From CAZPKH01 sp964407165 (GTDB lineage Bacteria; Bacteroidota; Bacteroidia; Bacteroidales; Muribaculaceae): a stretch of DNA of 64,000 nucleotides. Each line of letters opens with the position of its first letter. Position 1 is the first letter of the stretch. A program made the position numbers and the translations under genes. The stretch spans positions 41,081 to 105,080 of the forward strand of contig CAYOUJ010000002.1 in NCBI GenBank assembly GCA_964407165.1, written 5' to 3'. Under the pieces are notes generated by a model. The model made no database searches. It saw nothing but the letters and a program-made list of their open reading frames with translations, and was not told the DNA's origin. Positions 1-9,006 of the stretch are shown one piece after another.

Positions 1-144
1 GTTTGGTGACAGTAAACAAATTTTGGCAAAATTGTTTGGTGGCAGCAAACATGTAGGAGCATACAGAAACGGTAGAAATGATGGAAACTCTTTTATTTTT
101 AAGAATTTCTGTTGGTTTTAGTGTTTCTGTATGAGAGTTTTTTG

Positions 145-152
145 TAACTTTG
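145..152 (+). promoter_or_regulatory. -7 promoter box of the CapA gene
   Basis: TAACTTTG matches the Bacteroidetes -7 consensus TAnnTTTG and lies only 7 nt before the ATG at 160, so the mRNA leader must be very short. Upstream, CATACAGAAAC at 60-70 and GTTTCTGTATG at 123-133 form an 11-bp inverted repeat. Positions 1-51 hold two imperfect copies of a word running from GTTTGGTG to CAAACA or TAAACA. Confidence 0.6.
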
Positions 153-159
153 CGGCGTT

Positions 160-1293
160 ATGAAGAAGATATTGGGGCTGATAGCCCTTGTTACGATTAT
201 TTCGGCAGCATGTGGCGGGAGCGGGGCGGCGCCCTCGCGCCCCGCGGCAGAGGCGGGGCGCGAGGGCGCCGCCCCGCTCCGGGCACGTGACTCCGTGGTC
301 ATACTGTTTGCGGGGGACGCGATGCAGCACAAGGGGCAGCTGGCGTGCGCGCGGCAGAAGGACGGGACGTACTCCTACGCGGGGTGCTTCGCCGGCATCG
401 AGCCGTATGTGCGCGCGGCCGACTATGCCGTCATAAACTTGGAGACGACGCTAGGCGAGGGGGACTTCTCGGGATATCCGATGTTTTGCACCCCCGACGA
501 GTATGCCCGCGAGATACAGCGGGCGGGGTTCGACATGCTGCTGACGGCGAACAACCACTGCCTGGACCGGCGTGACCGCGGGGCGCGGCGCACGCTCGAC
601 GTGCTCGATGCCTTAGGTGTGGACCATATCGGCACGTACCGCTCAAAGGCGGAGCGCGACAGCGTGCTGCCGATGGTGGTGGACATCGGGGGCTTCAAGG
701 TGGCGATGCTCAACTATACCTACGGCACCAACGGGATACCGGTGCAGGGTAACATCGTGGTGGACTACATCGACCGCGCGCGCATCAGCGGCGACATCAA
801 GCGCGCCCGCGAGGGTGGCGCCGAGCTGGTGTGCGTCAACATCCACTGGGGGACGGAGTACCGGCTGCTGCCTGACGACTACGAGAAGACCTACGCGCAG
901 TTTCTGCTCGACCAGGGGGTAGACATCATCAACGGGGGGCACCCGCACGTGGTGCAGCCCATCAAGCTGCAGGCCAACCCGTCGACGGGGCGCAACCAGC
1001 TGCTGATCTATTCGTTGGGCAACTTCCTGTCGGATATGCGCAAGAAGGACACGCAGGGCGGCGCGATGTGCCGGGTGACTCTGAAGCGCGACGCCGACGG
1101 CCGCTCGGTGGTTGCCTCGGCCGACTATATCCCGACGTTCGTGGTGCGCGGCACGGCGGGCGTCAGCAACCACCGCGTGATGGTTGCCGACAGCGTGACC
1201 GGCTCGCAGGCCCCCCTCGCCGCCCAATACCTCCGCATCATCACCGACCTCTACTCCAAGCACAACGTCGCCTGCCCCCGCGCCAAGGATTAA
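160..1293 (+). CDS. CapA/PgsA-family lipoprotein (metallophosphatase-like)
   Basis: 377 residues. It has a signal peptide ending near Cys19 (IISAAC), which suggests a lipoprotein. The mature part carries CapA-family motifs: LFAGDAM near residue 50, NLETT near residue 93, TANNHCLD near residue 130 and GGHPHVVQP near residue 260. These are typical of the calcineurin-like CapA fold found in poly-gamma-glutamate or capsule anchoring proteins. No capB or capC homologue is nearby, so an actual role in polymer synthesis cannot be inferred. Residues about 20-41 are encoded by a palindromic GC-rich insertion just after the lipidation Cys. The gene ends at a ~200-bp hairpin element that begins right behind the stop codon. 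Confidence 0.85.
   Translation: MKKILGLIALVTIISAACGGSGAAPSRPAAEAGREGAAPLRARDSVVILFAGDAMQHKGQLACARQKDGTYSYAGCFAGIEPYVRAADYAVINLETTLGEGDFSGYPMFCTPDEYAREIQRAGFDMLLTANNHCLDRRDRGARRTLDVLDALGVDHIGTYRSKAERDSVLPMVVDIGGFKVAMLNYTYGTNGIPVQGNIVVDYIDRARISGDIKRAREGGAELVCVNIHWGTEYRLLPDDYEKTYAQFLLDQGVDIINGGHPHVVQPIKLQANPSTGRNQLLIYSLGNFLSDMRKKDTQGGAMCRVTLKRDADGRSVVASADYIPTFVVRGTAGVSNHRVMVADSVTGSQAPLAAQYLRIITDLYSKHNVACPRAKD
218..280. repeat. GC-rich palindromic element, in frame in the CapA gene
   Basis: Positions 218-245 and 253-280 are a perfect 28-bp inverted repeat around a 7-nt loop. It is translated as GAAPSRPAAEAGREGAAPL in the linker after the lipoprotein Cys. The arm recurs at 2024-2051 and 39003-39030, and in variant form at 26354-26415 and 45433-45460. 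Confidence 0.9.
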
Positions 1294-1514
1294 GGAAATC
1301 ATGTTTCGCATGTTAGCAAATGCTTGTGGCGCAGCCACAACTCCTTCTGTTAACCCCACGCTTGAGCGTGGGGCAAAGCAAGACTCCTCCTCCCTAAGCG
1401 TGCCTGTAGGCACGCTGATCTCTGTGGGGATACCGGCACCCCACGCTGAAGCGTGGGGTTAACAAATAGAGTTGTGGCTCCGCCACAACTTGCGAAACTT
1501 GAATTAAGGAAATC
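1289..1514. mobile_element. ~200-bp nested-hairpin element with 12-bp flanking direct repeat
   Basis: The 12-mer ATTAAGGAAATC occurs at 1289-1300 and again at 1503-1514, bracketing the insert; the left copy includes the TAA stop of the CapA gene. Inside are terminal GTTTCGCA (1303-1310) and TGCGAAAC (1491-1498), hairpins of the form TTGTGGC-GCCACAA at both ends, GTTAACCCCACGC (1349-1361) pairing with GCGTGGGGTTAAC (1451-1463), and a central GCGTGCC-GGCACGC hairpin. No protein is encoded. Related copies lie at 57655-57895 (complete) and 24141-24256 (left half). The region accounts for most of the 1294-1607 gap; 1515-1607 shows nothing recognisable. Confidence 0.8.
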
Positions 1515-1607
1515 TTTCAAGAAATAAACGATTATCCGGAAAAATCGTCTGATTTACAACATCGAAGAGAATATTGTTACGGTTACGTTCATCCAAGTCG
1601 GGGACCA

Positions 1608-2606
1608 CTATGATGATAAATAGGTGAGCGTCACACCCGATGCGTCGCAGGTGAGGGTGACTGGGAGGCCCTCGATGAGGGCGACGGTCTCGGGGATATG
1701 TCCGACGGGGGCGTTGAAGGCCACAGGGAATGAATACGGGGCTATGACCGCGGCGATGCGACGGTAGGTCTCATCTTGGTCAGCGCCGGTGAACTGCCCG
1801 ACAATCAATCCTTTAAGCGTACCCAGCACACCCGACAGGCGCAGCTGCCACAGAGTGCGCTCGGTCTTGTACGGCGGCTCGTTGATATCCTCGATAAAAA
1901 GGATGCATCCGGGCCGTATGAGGTCGTAGGGGGTGCCGATGAGTCCTGACATCACGCTCAGGTTGCCCCCGTACAGCGGCGCGGTGGCCGTGCCTGGGCG
2001 GTTAAGCAGATGGGAGAGGAGATGGAGCGGGGCGGCGCCCTCGCGCCCCGCGCCTTGCGCGCAAGTAAGGAGGGTGGCCGTCCCCAGCCGCACATCCCCG
2101 CCTTGGCCGCAAGGGTTGCCGACGTGGGGCGGGTAGACACCCTCCGTGGCGCGACGCGAGGGCGCGTCGCTTCCAAAGGCGCCGCCCCGCTCCATATCAG
2201 ACAGATACCTTGCCATCGGCCCGTGGAGGCTGGCCACGCCCTGCGACGCCATCAGCCCGTGGAGCGCCGTGATGTCGCTGAAGCCGATGAGCCACTTGGG
2301 GTCGGCCCGCAGGTTGAGCTGCGACAGTCCCTCCAGCAGCTGCACGGCCCCGTACCCCCCGCGGCTGCAGAGGATGGCGCGGACAGTCGGGTCGAGCAGC
2401 GCCTGACGCATGTCCCACAGCCGCTCCTCCACCGTCCCCGAGTATGTGCCGCAGCATCCCAGGGCGTGCGGCGCCACATACGGTTCCCACCCCTGTGCGC
2501 GCAGCACGGGGATGGCCCCGTAGACAAACGCGGGACGAACGGCACCAGCGGGCGACACAATGGCCACGCGGTCACCCTCACGCAATGTCCTTGGAACTAT
2601 TACCAT
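1608..2606 (-). CDS. LD-carboxypeptidase (peptidase family S66)
   Basis: 332 residues from the chosen start. Family S66 enzymes cleave the L,D-peptide bond before the terminal D-Ala of murein tetrapeptides during peptidoglycan recycling (LdcA), or process microcin-like substrates (MccF). The nucleophile motif GFSDIT is present (Ser110), as are SRGGYG near residue 81, FIEDINEPPYK and a C-terminal PVGHIPET with the expected catalytic His. There is no signal peptide, which fits a cytoplasmic enzyme. The ATG at 2606 was chosen because a TAACTTTG box ends only 5 nt upstream; longer starts would lie inside or upstream of the promoter. Residues about 138-194 are a 170-bp GC-rich palindromic insertion between HGPMARYL and LLSHLL that homologues should lack. 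Confidence 0.88.
   Translation of the reverse strand: MVIVPRTLREGDRVAIVSPAGAVRPAFVYGAIPVLRAQGWEPYVAPHALGCCGTYSGTVEERLWDMRQALLDPTVRAILCSRGGYGAVQLLEGLSQLNLRADPKWLIGFSDITALHGLMASQGVASLHGPMARYLSDMERGGAFGSDAPSRRATEGVYPPHVGNPCGQGGDVRLGTATLLTCAQGAGREGAAPLHLLSHLLNRPGTATAPLYGGNLSVMSGLIGTPYDLIRPGCILFIEDINEPPYKTERTLWQLRLSGVLGTLKGLIVGQFTGADQDETYRRIAAVIAPYSFPVAFNAPVGHIPETVALIEGLPVTLTCDASGVTLTYLSS
2024..2193. repeat. GC-rich palindromic composite element, in frame in the LD-carboxypeptidase gene
   Basis: The 170-bp insert is bounded by the 16-bp inverted ends GGAGCGGGGCGGCGCC (2024-2039) and GGCGCCGCCCCGCTCC (2178-2193). Its left part repeats the 28-nt arm seen in the CapA gene. Its interior carries CGACGTGGGGCGGG and ACCCTCCGT words also found in the spacer copies at 39 and 42 kb. 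The reading frame stays open through it. Confidence 0.85.
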
Positions 2607-2611
2607 GACCG

Positions 2612-2619
2612 CAAAGTTA
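2612..2619 (-). promoter_or_regulatory. -7 box of the LD-carboxypeptidase gene
   Basis: CAAAGTTA on the plus strand reads TAACTTTG on the minus strand. Only 5 nt separate it from the ATG at 2606, so the transcript is predicted to be leaderless or nearly so. Confidence 0.6.
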
Positions 2620-2707
2620 CACAATATCTCGCGCCGGAACAAATCTCATGCACAAACATTAGAAACGACCGAAACACCCTGCTTAGAGCAGCTCTTCCAA
2701 ATATGCA

Positions 2708-2736
2708 GCTCCCCGCAGCCATGAGCTGCGGGGAGC
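2708..2736 (-). terminator. hairpin terminator downstream of the giant repeat protein
   Basis: A perfect 12-bp stem, GCTCCCCGCAGC pairing with GCTGCGGGGAGC around a 5-nt loop, lies about 30 nt beyond the stop codon of the minus-strand gene ending at 2766. Confidence 0.7.
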
Positions 2737-2765
2737 CGGTATTATCGGTGTAAACTACTCGTCAG

Positions 2766-5700
2766 TTACTTGATGTATACTTTGCGGGCGTCGGTGCCGC
2801 GGACTTCGATGTAGAAGCGGCCGGGCTGCGGGGCGGCGACGCGCACGCCCTGCAGGTTGTAGTATACGGCCTCGGCGCCGGCGCCGGACACGATGTCTTC
2901 GATGCCGGTGGTGTCGTCTTGCACCTCGGTGGGGAGGAAGAAGACGGTGGTGTTGCCGTCGGCGTCAGTCTTCTCGGTGGCCATGGCCTGCACCTGCCAG
3001 CCGTTGGAGCGGGTGTCCATGCTCTGCACGCCGAAGACGTTGCGGAACCAGGCTGACTCCTGCTTATTGTACAGGTATAAGCCGTAGAACAGCTTGCCGA
3101 TGTCCTCCGCCGGTGTCTCGCCGGTGAAGACTATGTGGTGTAGGATGACGGGGCGGTTGACAATGTCGCGGGTGGTTGCTGCGAGTCCGTTGACGAAGTA
3201 TTCGCCGGGGTCGGCGGCTGTTTCGGAGACGGTGGAGAGGAGGTCGTCGTCGGGCACAAGCTCGGTGCGTCCGTTAGTCTCAGTGTCGACAGTGCCGCTC
3301 CAGCCGTCGGCGAGGACGTTGCCGGAGGAGACGCTGACGGAGGAGGAGCGGCGCACCTTTCCGGAGCTGCGGGTGGCCGCCTCCTTGTAGATCAGGCCCC
3401 AGGCCTCGTTGTCGCCGTCCTCATAGAGGAAGGTGTATGCGCCGTTGGCGTAGCTGACGGTCGACTTCGAGCCCATGGTGAACCGGGTGCCGTGGGGGAG
3501 TGCCATTGCCTCCTTGAGGCACACCGTCATCACCGCCTTGCGGTAGAGGGCCACGGGCTGCTGGTTGTTGCCCTCGCCATAGGCCGAGAAGAGGCCGCTG
3601 GTGGCGTTGTAGCGCAGCAGGTTGCGCGCGTTGCCGCCGAGGAAGGCGATGGTGGCGGCGCCGGTCGAAGCATCGTCAATCACGAGGGTGAACGAGCCCA
3701 GCTCGTCGAGCGTGCTCTTGGTGCGCAGCAAGTTGTTGGTCTCGCCCGAGGCGAAGATGTATCCGGCCTGGTCGCCCTGGTCGGTGTAGAGGCACAGGCG
3801 GTCGTCGGTGCGCACGCCGTCGATGACGCCGTTCGACAGGGTGAAGATGGCCACCTGGTCCGACGGGTTGACTATCCAGCGCTTGTCGAGCACCTTGGTG
3901 ACGGCGGTCTCGCCGCGGTTGTCCTTCTTCTGCTCGATGGAAACGGCCATGTCATAGTCGACGGCGGCCACGATGATCTGGTCGTGATAGTCCAACTGGC
4001 TCAGGTCGGTGACCAGCTCGTAGGCGTAGACCTTGCCGTCATCCTCGATGTCGAAGATGTAGATGGCTGTGGCCACGGAGCTGTCGGTGTATCCCTCCTT
4101 GACGGCGATAGCCTTGACTATCATGTCACCGTCGACGGCGAACGGGCCGGAGTAGACTTCAGAGTCCTTGTCGGGCACGGTGCCGTCGGTGGTGTAGTAG
4201 ATGGTGGCGCCGGGAGTGGCGCAAGAGATGGCGAGCGTCTGGGCCTCGGAGTAGCGTCCGCCCTCCGGGTCGAAGGCCGGGGTCTCGACGCGGGCGGCGC
4301 CCTCCTTCAGGGCCTTGCGGTAGAGCAGGATGTGGTTGTTGACAGCTCCGTCGGTGGCCTTGTCGGTGTAGCACGAGAAGAGGTTGGCCGCGAAATTGTA
4401 GCGAAGGTAGCGGCTGTATTTGTCCACGTCGCTGACGTCGCCCAGGAACGTGATGAGAGGATAGTCGTTCTCAAACGTTATCGAGGCCGAGGCGTATGAG
4501 TCGATGGTCTCTTGGGTGGTCAGGTCGTTGTTGTGCTCCCATTTGCCCTTCGATCTGTTGTACTCGTCTTCGCCCGTTGCGCACAGATAGCCGGAGGTGC
4601 CGTCGGCATTGGTGGTGTAGAAGGCAAACGAGCCGACGGTGGCACCCTTGACGAGTGTCAACACCGCCACATTGGGGTTATATTCGAGGGTGGTCTTGTC
4701 GGCGCTGCGGTTCACGGCCACCTCGGGGCGGTTGTGGGCGCTGCCGTCGGATGTCATGGCCGTGGAGTTTTCATCGGAGGCAATGATCAGTTGGTCGCCC
4801 ACCTCGAGGGAGTAGACGTTAGTGACTATGCGCCACTCGTAGACGTCGGAGAGGTCTTCCTCGGCGAATGAATACTTGGCCGAGGTGACGGCGGAGTTGG
4901 CGTAGTCGGGCTTGACGGCGATGGCCTTGATTGTGCAGTCGCCGAGGCCTTTCTCGACCACTACCGGCCCGGTGTAGAGCGTCGACGAGGTGGCAGGCTC
5001 GGTGCCGTCGGTGGTGTAGTAGATGGTTGCGCCGGGGGTGTCGGACTCAATCTTGACGCGCTGGGTGGCTGTGTAGGTGCCGGCACTGGGGGTGTATCGC
5101 GGTGCGGCCACCTGGTCCTGGGTGTTTAGGTAGCCCTTGGTGGACCATACTACCTTCATGCGTGCCGGGGTGATGACTCCGCCGGCCGAGCGCATGGCCA
5201 CATACTGGTAGTTGCCGGTGATGACTCGGAGGGTCTCGACGGCGCCCGGCTGCAGCTCGAGCGAGCCGATGTAGTCGCCGCGCACGGCCGGGTCGCTGCT
5301 GAAGACGTTGAGCGGGTCGGTGTACGGGGTGTTTGAGCCGTAAAACTCTATCCGGTTGCCGTAGCGGCTCTCGATGGTCTCGTCGCTCCAGTAGACCACG
5401 ATGCTGTTGACGTATCCGCCGGAGGTGGTGCAGACCACCGAGCCGCGGCGGTCGTTGGTGGTGGAGGTCTGGGTGTTCATCTGCACCACGGAGCGGACTG
5501 CGTCGGTGTAGGCATTGGCGGCGTAGACGGCCCCGGAGGGGAATCCGTCGTTGTCATACGTGGTGGTGTACTTGGCGCCGTTGAGGTGCAGCGAGATGGC
5601 GTCGATGAGGTCGGAATACTGGCAGATGCCCTCCGGATCCCACTCGATGATGTATTCGGCGGTGGTCACGCTGCTGTATTCGTCGTCGGCCTCGACGTAT

Positions 5701-8477
5701 GCCACGGCCTTGACGGTGCACGTCTCGGTAATGCTAAGGGGCGTGCCGTCATACTTGGTGGAGGTCCTGTCGGGGGTTGAGCCGTCGATGGTATAGTAGA
5801 TGTCGGCACCGTCGGTCGGGCAGGTCAGCCCGGTGGCCTGCGCCTCGGCGTAGTAGCCGGTGGGAAGCGTGAAGACAGGAGCCTCGACGTTGTTAATCTT
5901 CACCTGCCGGTAGAACCATACGCCGCCGTTTGTGCTGTTGCTGCTGTAGCAGGCGAATCGCGGGTTGCTACCGGAATAGTAGCGCAGGTAGGGCTGGTTG
6001 TTTTCATCAGAGGCGTCGCCGCACTGGAACTCAACAGCGCAGGTGTAGTTGGTCGAGCCGTTGGTGTGCTCCACGGTGACTATTGCCGAGCTGTTGTTGT
6101 CGATTTCCGTGACCGTGGCCAGAGAGTTGGTGCCGTCGGTGACAGTGGCGATGTATCCGTTGGCGCCGTGGAAGGCGAAGCTGCCGCTGACAGTGCCGTT
6201 CTCGAGGGTGAAGATGTCTACGGCGTCGCTGAATACTACAGCGTAGTCGGTGCCGTCTTCGTTAAACTTCGTGATGGCAGTTGGCTCGCGGTAGGTGGGT
6301 GCGGTGCCGGTCTGTGAGGTCGAGAGGGCCATGTCGTAGAGGTCGGAGACTATGATCACCTGATCGCCGGCAGCAAGGGTCGAAGCGTCGGTCACCTTCT
6401 CCCAGACGGTGCTGCCGTCGCCTATTATATATATGGTGTAGGTGGCCTCGGCGACGTCGCTGGCAGTCCAGCCCTCCTTGCAGGCTATCGCCTTGACTGT
6501 GGCGCCCACGCTGATGGTCAGCGGCTCGGTGTAGAGAGTCGAGGCAGTGGTAGGCTCGGTGCCGTCGGTGGTATAGTAGATGTCGAAGCCGTCGGCGGCG
6601 CTGATGGGCACGGTCTGCTTGGCAAAGTACACGCCGGAGGCGAGGCCGAACGTCGGGCTGACAGCCTTCAGCTCGTAGGTGGCCCCGGCCACAGGACTGG
6701 TCCGGTAATCAGCCTTGCAGGCGACGGCCTTGATGGAGGTGGTCACGCTCAGGGCAATCTCCTCGCCGGCGTAAGCCGTAGACGTGTCGTCAGGGTCGGT
6801 GCCGTCGGTGGTGTAGAGGATGGTCGCACCCTCCGTCTGGCAGCTTAGCGTGACGGTCTGCGGCGAGTTGTAAACGCCCTCCTCGGGGGTGAACGTCGGC
6901 GCGACGCACGTGGGCTGGCCGCCTGCCTTCTTGTAGATGGCAGGCACAGAGCCCGTAGTGCTGGTGGAGGTGTAGCAGTTGAATAGCGGACTTGCGGTGC
7001 CGCTTTGCACGTTCGGGTTAAAGCGCAGATATTTGCGGTCGCCGTCGGTGCCACCAAACACGAATGTGCTTATGGCCCCGTCTGAATAGGTAATGGTGGC
7101 CGAGCCGTAATCGTCAAGCTCCTTTTGTGTTTTCAGCTCGTTGCTCTTCGTTGAGGTGCCGGAGCAGAGATAGCCGCCGAGGTCGCTGCTATAGAATGCC
7201 CAGGTGCCTGAAGTGTTGCCCGCGGCCACAGTAAAGACGGTGGCAGACTGCGGGTTGGTGATCTCCGTCTCATCAGAGTTCTTGGTGACTGTCGTGCCGC
7301 GAATGTTGCTGCTGCCGGCCTCGGCCATGGCGTAGCCGCTGTATGTGCCGGCGTCACTGCTTGCGGCGATGATCACCTCGTCGCCGACGGCAAGCTGGTC
7401 GGTGCTCGTCACGAGCTGCCAGACCTCGCTGCCCGTGCCGCCACCGCCGCCGGTGATGGTGTAGGTGGCCGATACCACATCGCTGTCATCCCACCCGCTC
7501 ACCTCCGCGTAGGCCTCTATGGTCATCGACGAGGCGACAGAGATGCCCGTCGAGTGGTCATACTCCTCGAGCGTGACGTCGGGCGTCGAGTAATAGATGG
7601 TGGCGCCGGGCGAGGCGCATGTCAGGTACACCGTCTGCGCCTCGGTGTACGTGCCCCCTACGGGGCTGAACACCGGCTCAGCGGCCTGGAACAGGAAGTC
7701 CTTTTCCGCAACCTCGCTGTCCGTCAAGTCTGTCTTCACGGCTACCGCCTTGACTGTCTGCACCGTCTGCACGATGAAGCTCTCGGAGTAGAGCGTGCCG
7801 TTCGTCTGCGACGGGGCCGAGCCGTCAGTGGTGTAGTATATATCCGCGCCAGCAGTGCCGCAGCTAATTTCAACAGACTGAATATCAACAAAATACCCCC
7901 CCCGATTTACCGTTCCGCTGGTGCTTATCACCGGCGTCTGCACCTGCGTCGCCGATCCCTGCTCCCACTCAATCTCAATCTTGTCAGCGTAAAGTACGCT
8001 GGCTTCAGACACCAGTCCGATGAAAGTGTAATCGTCAGTAATGTCGAGACTTACCGTAGCTCCTTTTGTGACGGTCAGGGTGCCTATTTTGGTTCCTGTC
8101 GGCGATGTCTCATAAAGCTCTGAAGTCGAGGTGTAGGCAGTGTTGTTGCCATATACAGCCACCGTTTTGTTGGCCGTTCCGGTGGAACTGTTCCAGGAGA
8201 TGGTGACTTTGCGTGCCTTGCCTCCTGAGGCGGTGGTGATGATGCCGTAATTGCCGACATCGGTCTTTGAGCCGTTGTTAAATTGGATGTAGGTGCTGCT
8301 CTTGTCAGTCATCGCGATGACGTTGTATACAGCGCCGCTGTTCCCTGTATAGTTCTTGGAAGCATAGCTTGTTTCCAAGCCTATCCCGGTCGCTGTAAGC
8401 TCATCGGTGACAGTTGCGGCCCGTAACCCGAGCGCTGCGCAACACAGCAGGGTCAGCAAGTATAACAGTCTTTTCAT
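2766..8477 (-). CDS. giant secreted protein with chitobiase/hexosaminidase C-terminal-like repeats
   Basis: 1,903 residues with a clear signal peptide (MKRLLYLLTLLCCAALGLRA). Seven copies of an Ig-like module carry the signature GATIYYTTDGTxP, as in CHB_HEX_C_1 domains. They alternate with at least four copies of a second module beginning VTxxxxLxxGDQVIIxA and ending in FxCYxxxxTxGxxxxYRK. The C-terminus (YNLQGVRV...GRFYIEV...KVYIK) resembles the end domains of Bacteroidetes proteins exported by type IX-like or outer-surface routes, but I cannot assign a sorting signal. No catalytic domain is visible, so adhesion or glycan binding is only an inference. A TATCTTTG box lies at 8542-8549 upstream. 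Internal repeats make this gene prone to recombination. Confidence 0.85.
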   Translation of the reverse strand: MKRLLYLLTLLCCAALGLRAATVTDELTATGIGLETSYASKNYTGNSGAVYNVIAMTDKSSTYIQFNNGSKTDVGNYGIITTASGGKARKVTISWNSSTGTANKTVAVYGNNTAYTSTSELYETSPTGTKIGTLTVTKGATVSLDITDDYTFIGLVSEASVLYADKIEIEWEQGSATQVQTPVISTSGTVNRGGYFVDIQSVEISCGTAGADIYYTTDGSAPSQTNGTLYSESFIVQTVQTVKAVAVKTDLTDSEVAEKDFLFQAAEPVFSPVGGTYTEAQTVYLTCASPGATIYYSTPDVTLEEYDHSTGISVASSMTIEAYAEVSGWDDSDVVSATYTITGGGGGTGSEVWQLVTSTDQLAVGDEVIIAASSDAGTYSGYAMAEAGSSNIRGTTVTKNSDETEITNPQSATVFTVAAGNTSGTWAFYSSDLGGYLCSGTSTKSNELKTQKELDDYGSATITYSDGAISTFVFGGTDGDRKYLRFNPNVQSGTASPLFNCYTSTSTTGSVPAIYKKAGGQPTCVAPTFTPEEGVYNSPQTVTLSCQTEGATILYTTDGTDPDDTSTAYAGEEIALSVTTSIKAVACKADYRTSPVAGATYELKAVSPTFGLASGVYFAKQTVPISAADGFDIYYTTDGTEPTTASTLYTEPLTISVGATVKAIACKEGWTASDVAEATYTIYIIGDGSTVWEKVTDASTLAAGDQVIIVSDLYDMALSTSQTGTAPTYREPTAITKFNEDGTDYAVVFSDAVDIFTLENGTVSGSFAFHGANGYIATVTDGTNSLATVTEIDNNSSAIVTVEHTNGSTNYTCAVEFQCGDASDENNQPYLRYYSGSNPRFACYSSNSTNGGVWFYRQVKINNVEAPVFTLPTGYYAEAQATGLTCPTDGADIYYTIDGSTPDRTSTKYDGTPLSITETCTVKAVAYVEADDEYSSVTTAEYIIEWDPEGICQYSDLIDAISLHLNGAKYTTTYDNDGFPSGAVYAANAYTDAVRSVVQMNTQTSTTNDRRGSVVCTTSGGYVNSIVVYWSDETIESRYGNRIEFYGSNTPYTDPLNVFSSDPAVRGDYIGSLELQPGAVETLRVITGNYQYVAMRSAGGVITPARMKVVWSTKGYLNTQDQVAAPRYTPSAGTYTATQRVKIESDTPGATIYYTTDGTEPATSSTLYTGPVVVEKGLGDCTIKAIAVKPDYANSAVTSAKYSFAEEDLSDVYEWRIVTNVYSLEVGDQLIIASDENSTAMTSDGSAHNRPEVAVNRSADKTTLEYNPNVAVLTLVKGATVGSFAFYTTNADGTSGYLCATGEDEYNRSKGKWEHNNDLTTQETIDSYASASITFENDYPLITFLGDVSDVDKYSRYLRYNFAANLFSCYTDKATDGAVNNHILLYRKALKEGAARVETPAFDPEGGRYSEAQTLAISCATPGATIYYTTDGTVPDKDSEVYSGPFAVDGDMIVKAIAVKEGYTDSSVATAIYIFDIEDDGKVYAYELVTDLSQLDYHDQIIVAAVDYDMAVSIEQKKDNRGETAVTKVLDKRWIVNPSDQVAIFTLSNGVIDGVRTDDRLCLYTDQGDQAGYIFASGETNNLLRTKSTLDELGSFTLVIDDASTGAATIAFLGGNARNLLRYNATSGLFSAYGEGNNQQPVALYRKAVMTVCLKEAMALPHGTRFTMGSKSTVSYANGAYTFLYEDGDNEAWGLIYKEAATRSSGKVRRSSSVSVSSGNVLADGWSGTVDTETNGRTELVPDDDLLSTVSETAADPGEYFVNGLAATTRDIVNRPVILHHIVFTGETPAEDIGKLFYGLYLYNKQESAWFRNVFGVQSMDTRSNGWQVQAMATEKTDADGNTTVFFLPTEVQDDTTGIEDIVSGAGAEAVYYNLQGVRVAAPQPGRFYIEVRGTDARKVYIK

Positions 8478-8541
8478 AAGCAGTTGTTTATATATGATTT
8501 GTGAATATTGTCAGCAGAATGGAAAGTGATAATGTCGAGTG

Positions 8542-8549
8542 CAAAGATA
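8542..8549 (-). promoter_or_regulatory. -7 box of the giant repeat protein gene
   Basis: CAAAGATA on the plus strand reads TATCTTTG on the minus strand, about 65 nt before the ATG at 8477. Confidence 0.55.
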
Positions 8550-8652
8550 GTCAATATCCCTAAAAAATCCTTGCCATAACCATTAAAATTTCGTTACAAA
8601 TAGCGTGGCTGCCGGAGCGCCCCCTCACTTCGAGGCAAGTGTCCGCTAATCA

Positions 8653-8836
8653 TTATAGGGGAGTTCTATAAATTGCCATGCTGCAACGCCGAGGCTATTT
8701 TTGAGATAAAAACGGCGGTGAGTAAAGGCGCGTAGCGAGCTACGTAACTGCGCGAACCGGCGTTTTTAGCCAAAAAGAGGCCGGCGTGGCAGCAAAACAA
8801 TTATTTATTTTGGGAATTTATAGAACTCCCCTATAA
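8653..8836. mobile_element. 184-bp MITE-like element with perfect 22-bp terminal inverted repeats
   Basis: Positions 8653-8674 and 8815-8836 are exact reverse complements (core GGGGAGTTCTATAAATT). The interior folds back on itself through GGCTATTTTTG/CAAAAAGAGGCC-type arms, AAAACGGCG/CGGCGTTTTT arms and a central CGTAG-CGAG-CTACG hairpin. It encodes no protein. One terminal end recurs alone at 60791-60813. A TA dinucleotide at each border could be a target-site duplication, but this is too short to be firm. It sits in the 8478-9305 gap, which otherwise holds promoters and the structure at 8941-9006. Confidence 0.75.
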
Positions 8837-8940
8837 AAAATGAAAGTGCACTTCTTCACAGAAGCACACCTCCCTCATAACCAAAATTCAAGTATATATT
8901 CTTTGTCTAACAAACTAAATCGCAATTCTTCCGTATAGGG

Positions 8941-9006
8941 CTGTCAGCAGGAGCGGGACAACGCTCTCGTCCTGCCGCTCGTGGCAGGACTTTCCTGACA
9001 ACATTG
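8941..9006 (-). ncRNA. candidate small structured RNA (three-way junction)
   Basis: Read on the minus strand, TGTCAG (9000-8995) pairs with CTGACA, closing two inner hairpins: GTCCTGCC/GGCAGGAC (8-bp stem) and GAGCG/CGCTC. A TACCTTTG box (plus-strand CAAAGGTA, 9007-9014) lies immediately upstream and would start transcription about at the base of the closing stem. There is no open reading frame. It could instead be a REP-like palindrome or a plus-strand terminator. Confidence 0.35.

Noticed and set aside
3492..4499. 335-codon plus-strand frame opposite the giant repeat protein
   Set aside because: It is the antisense shadow of GC-rich repeat modules, with Val/Gly/Asp-rich low-complexity translation and no promoter.
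8941..9000. GGAAAGTCC word as part of RNase P RNA
   Set aside because: Only this one word matches and the structured part is about 60 nt, far too short.
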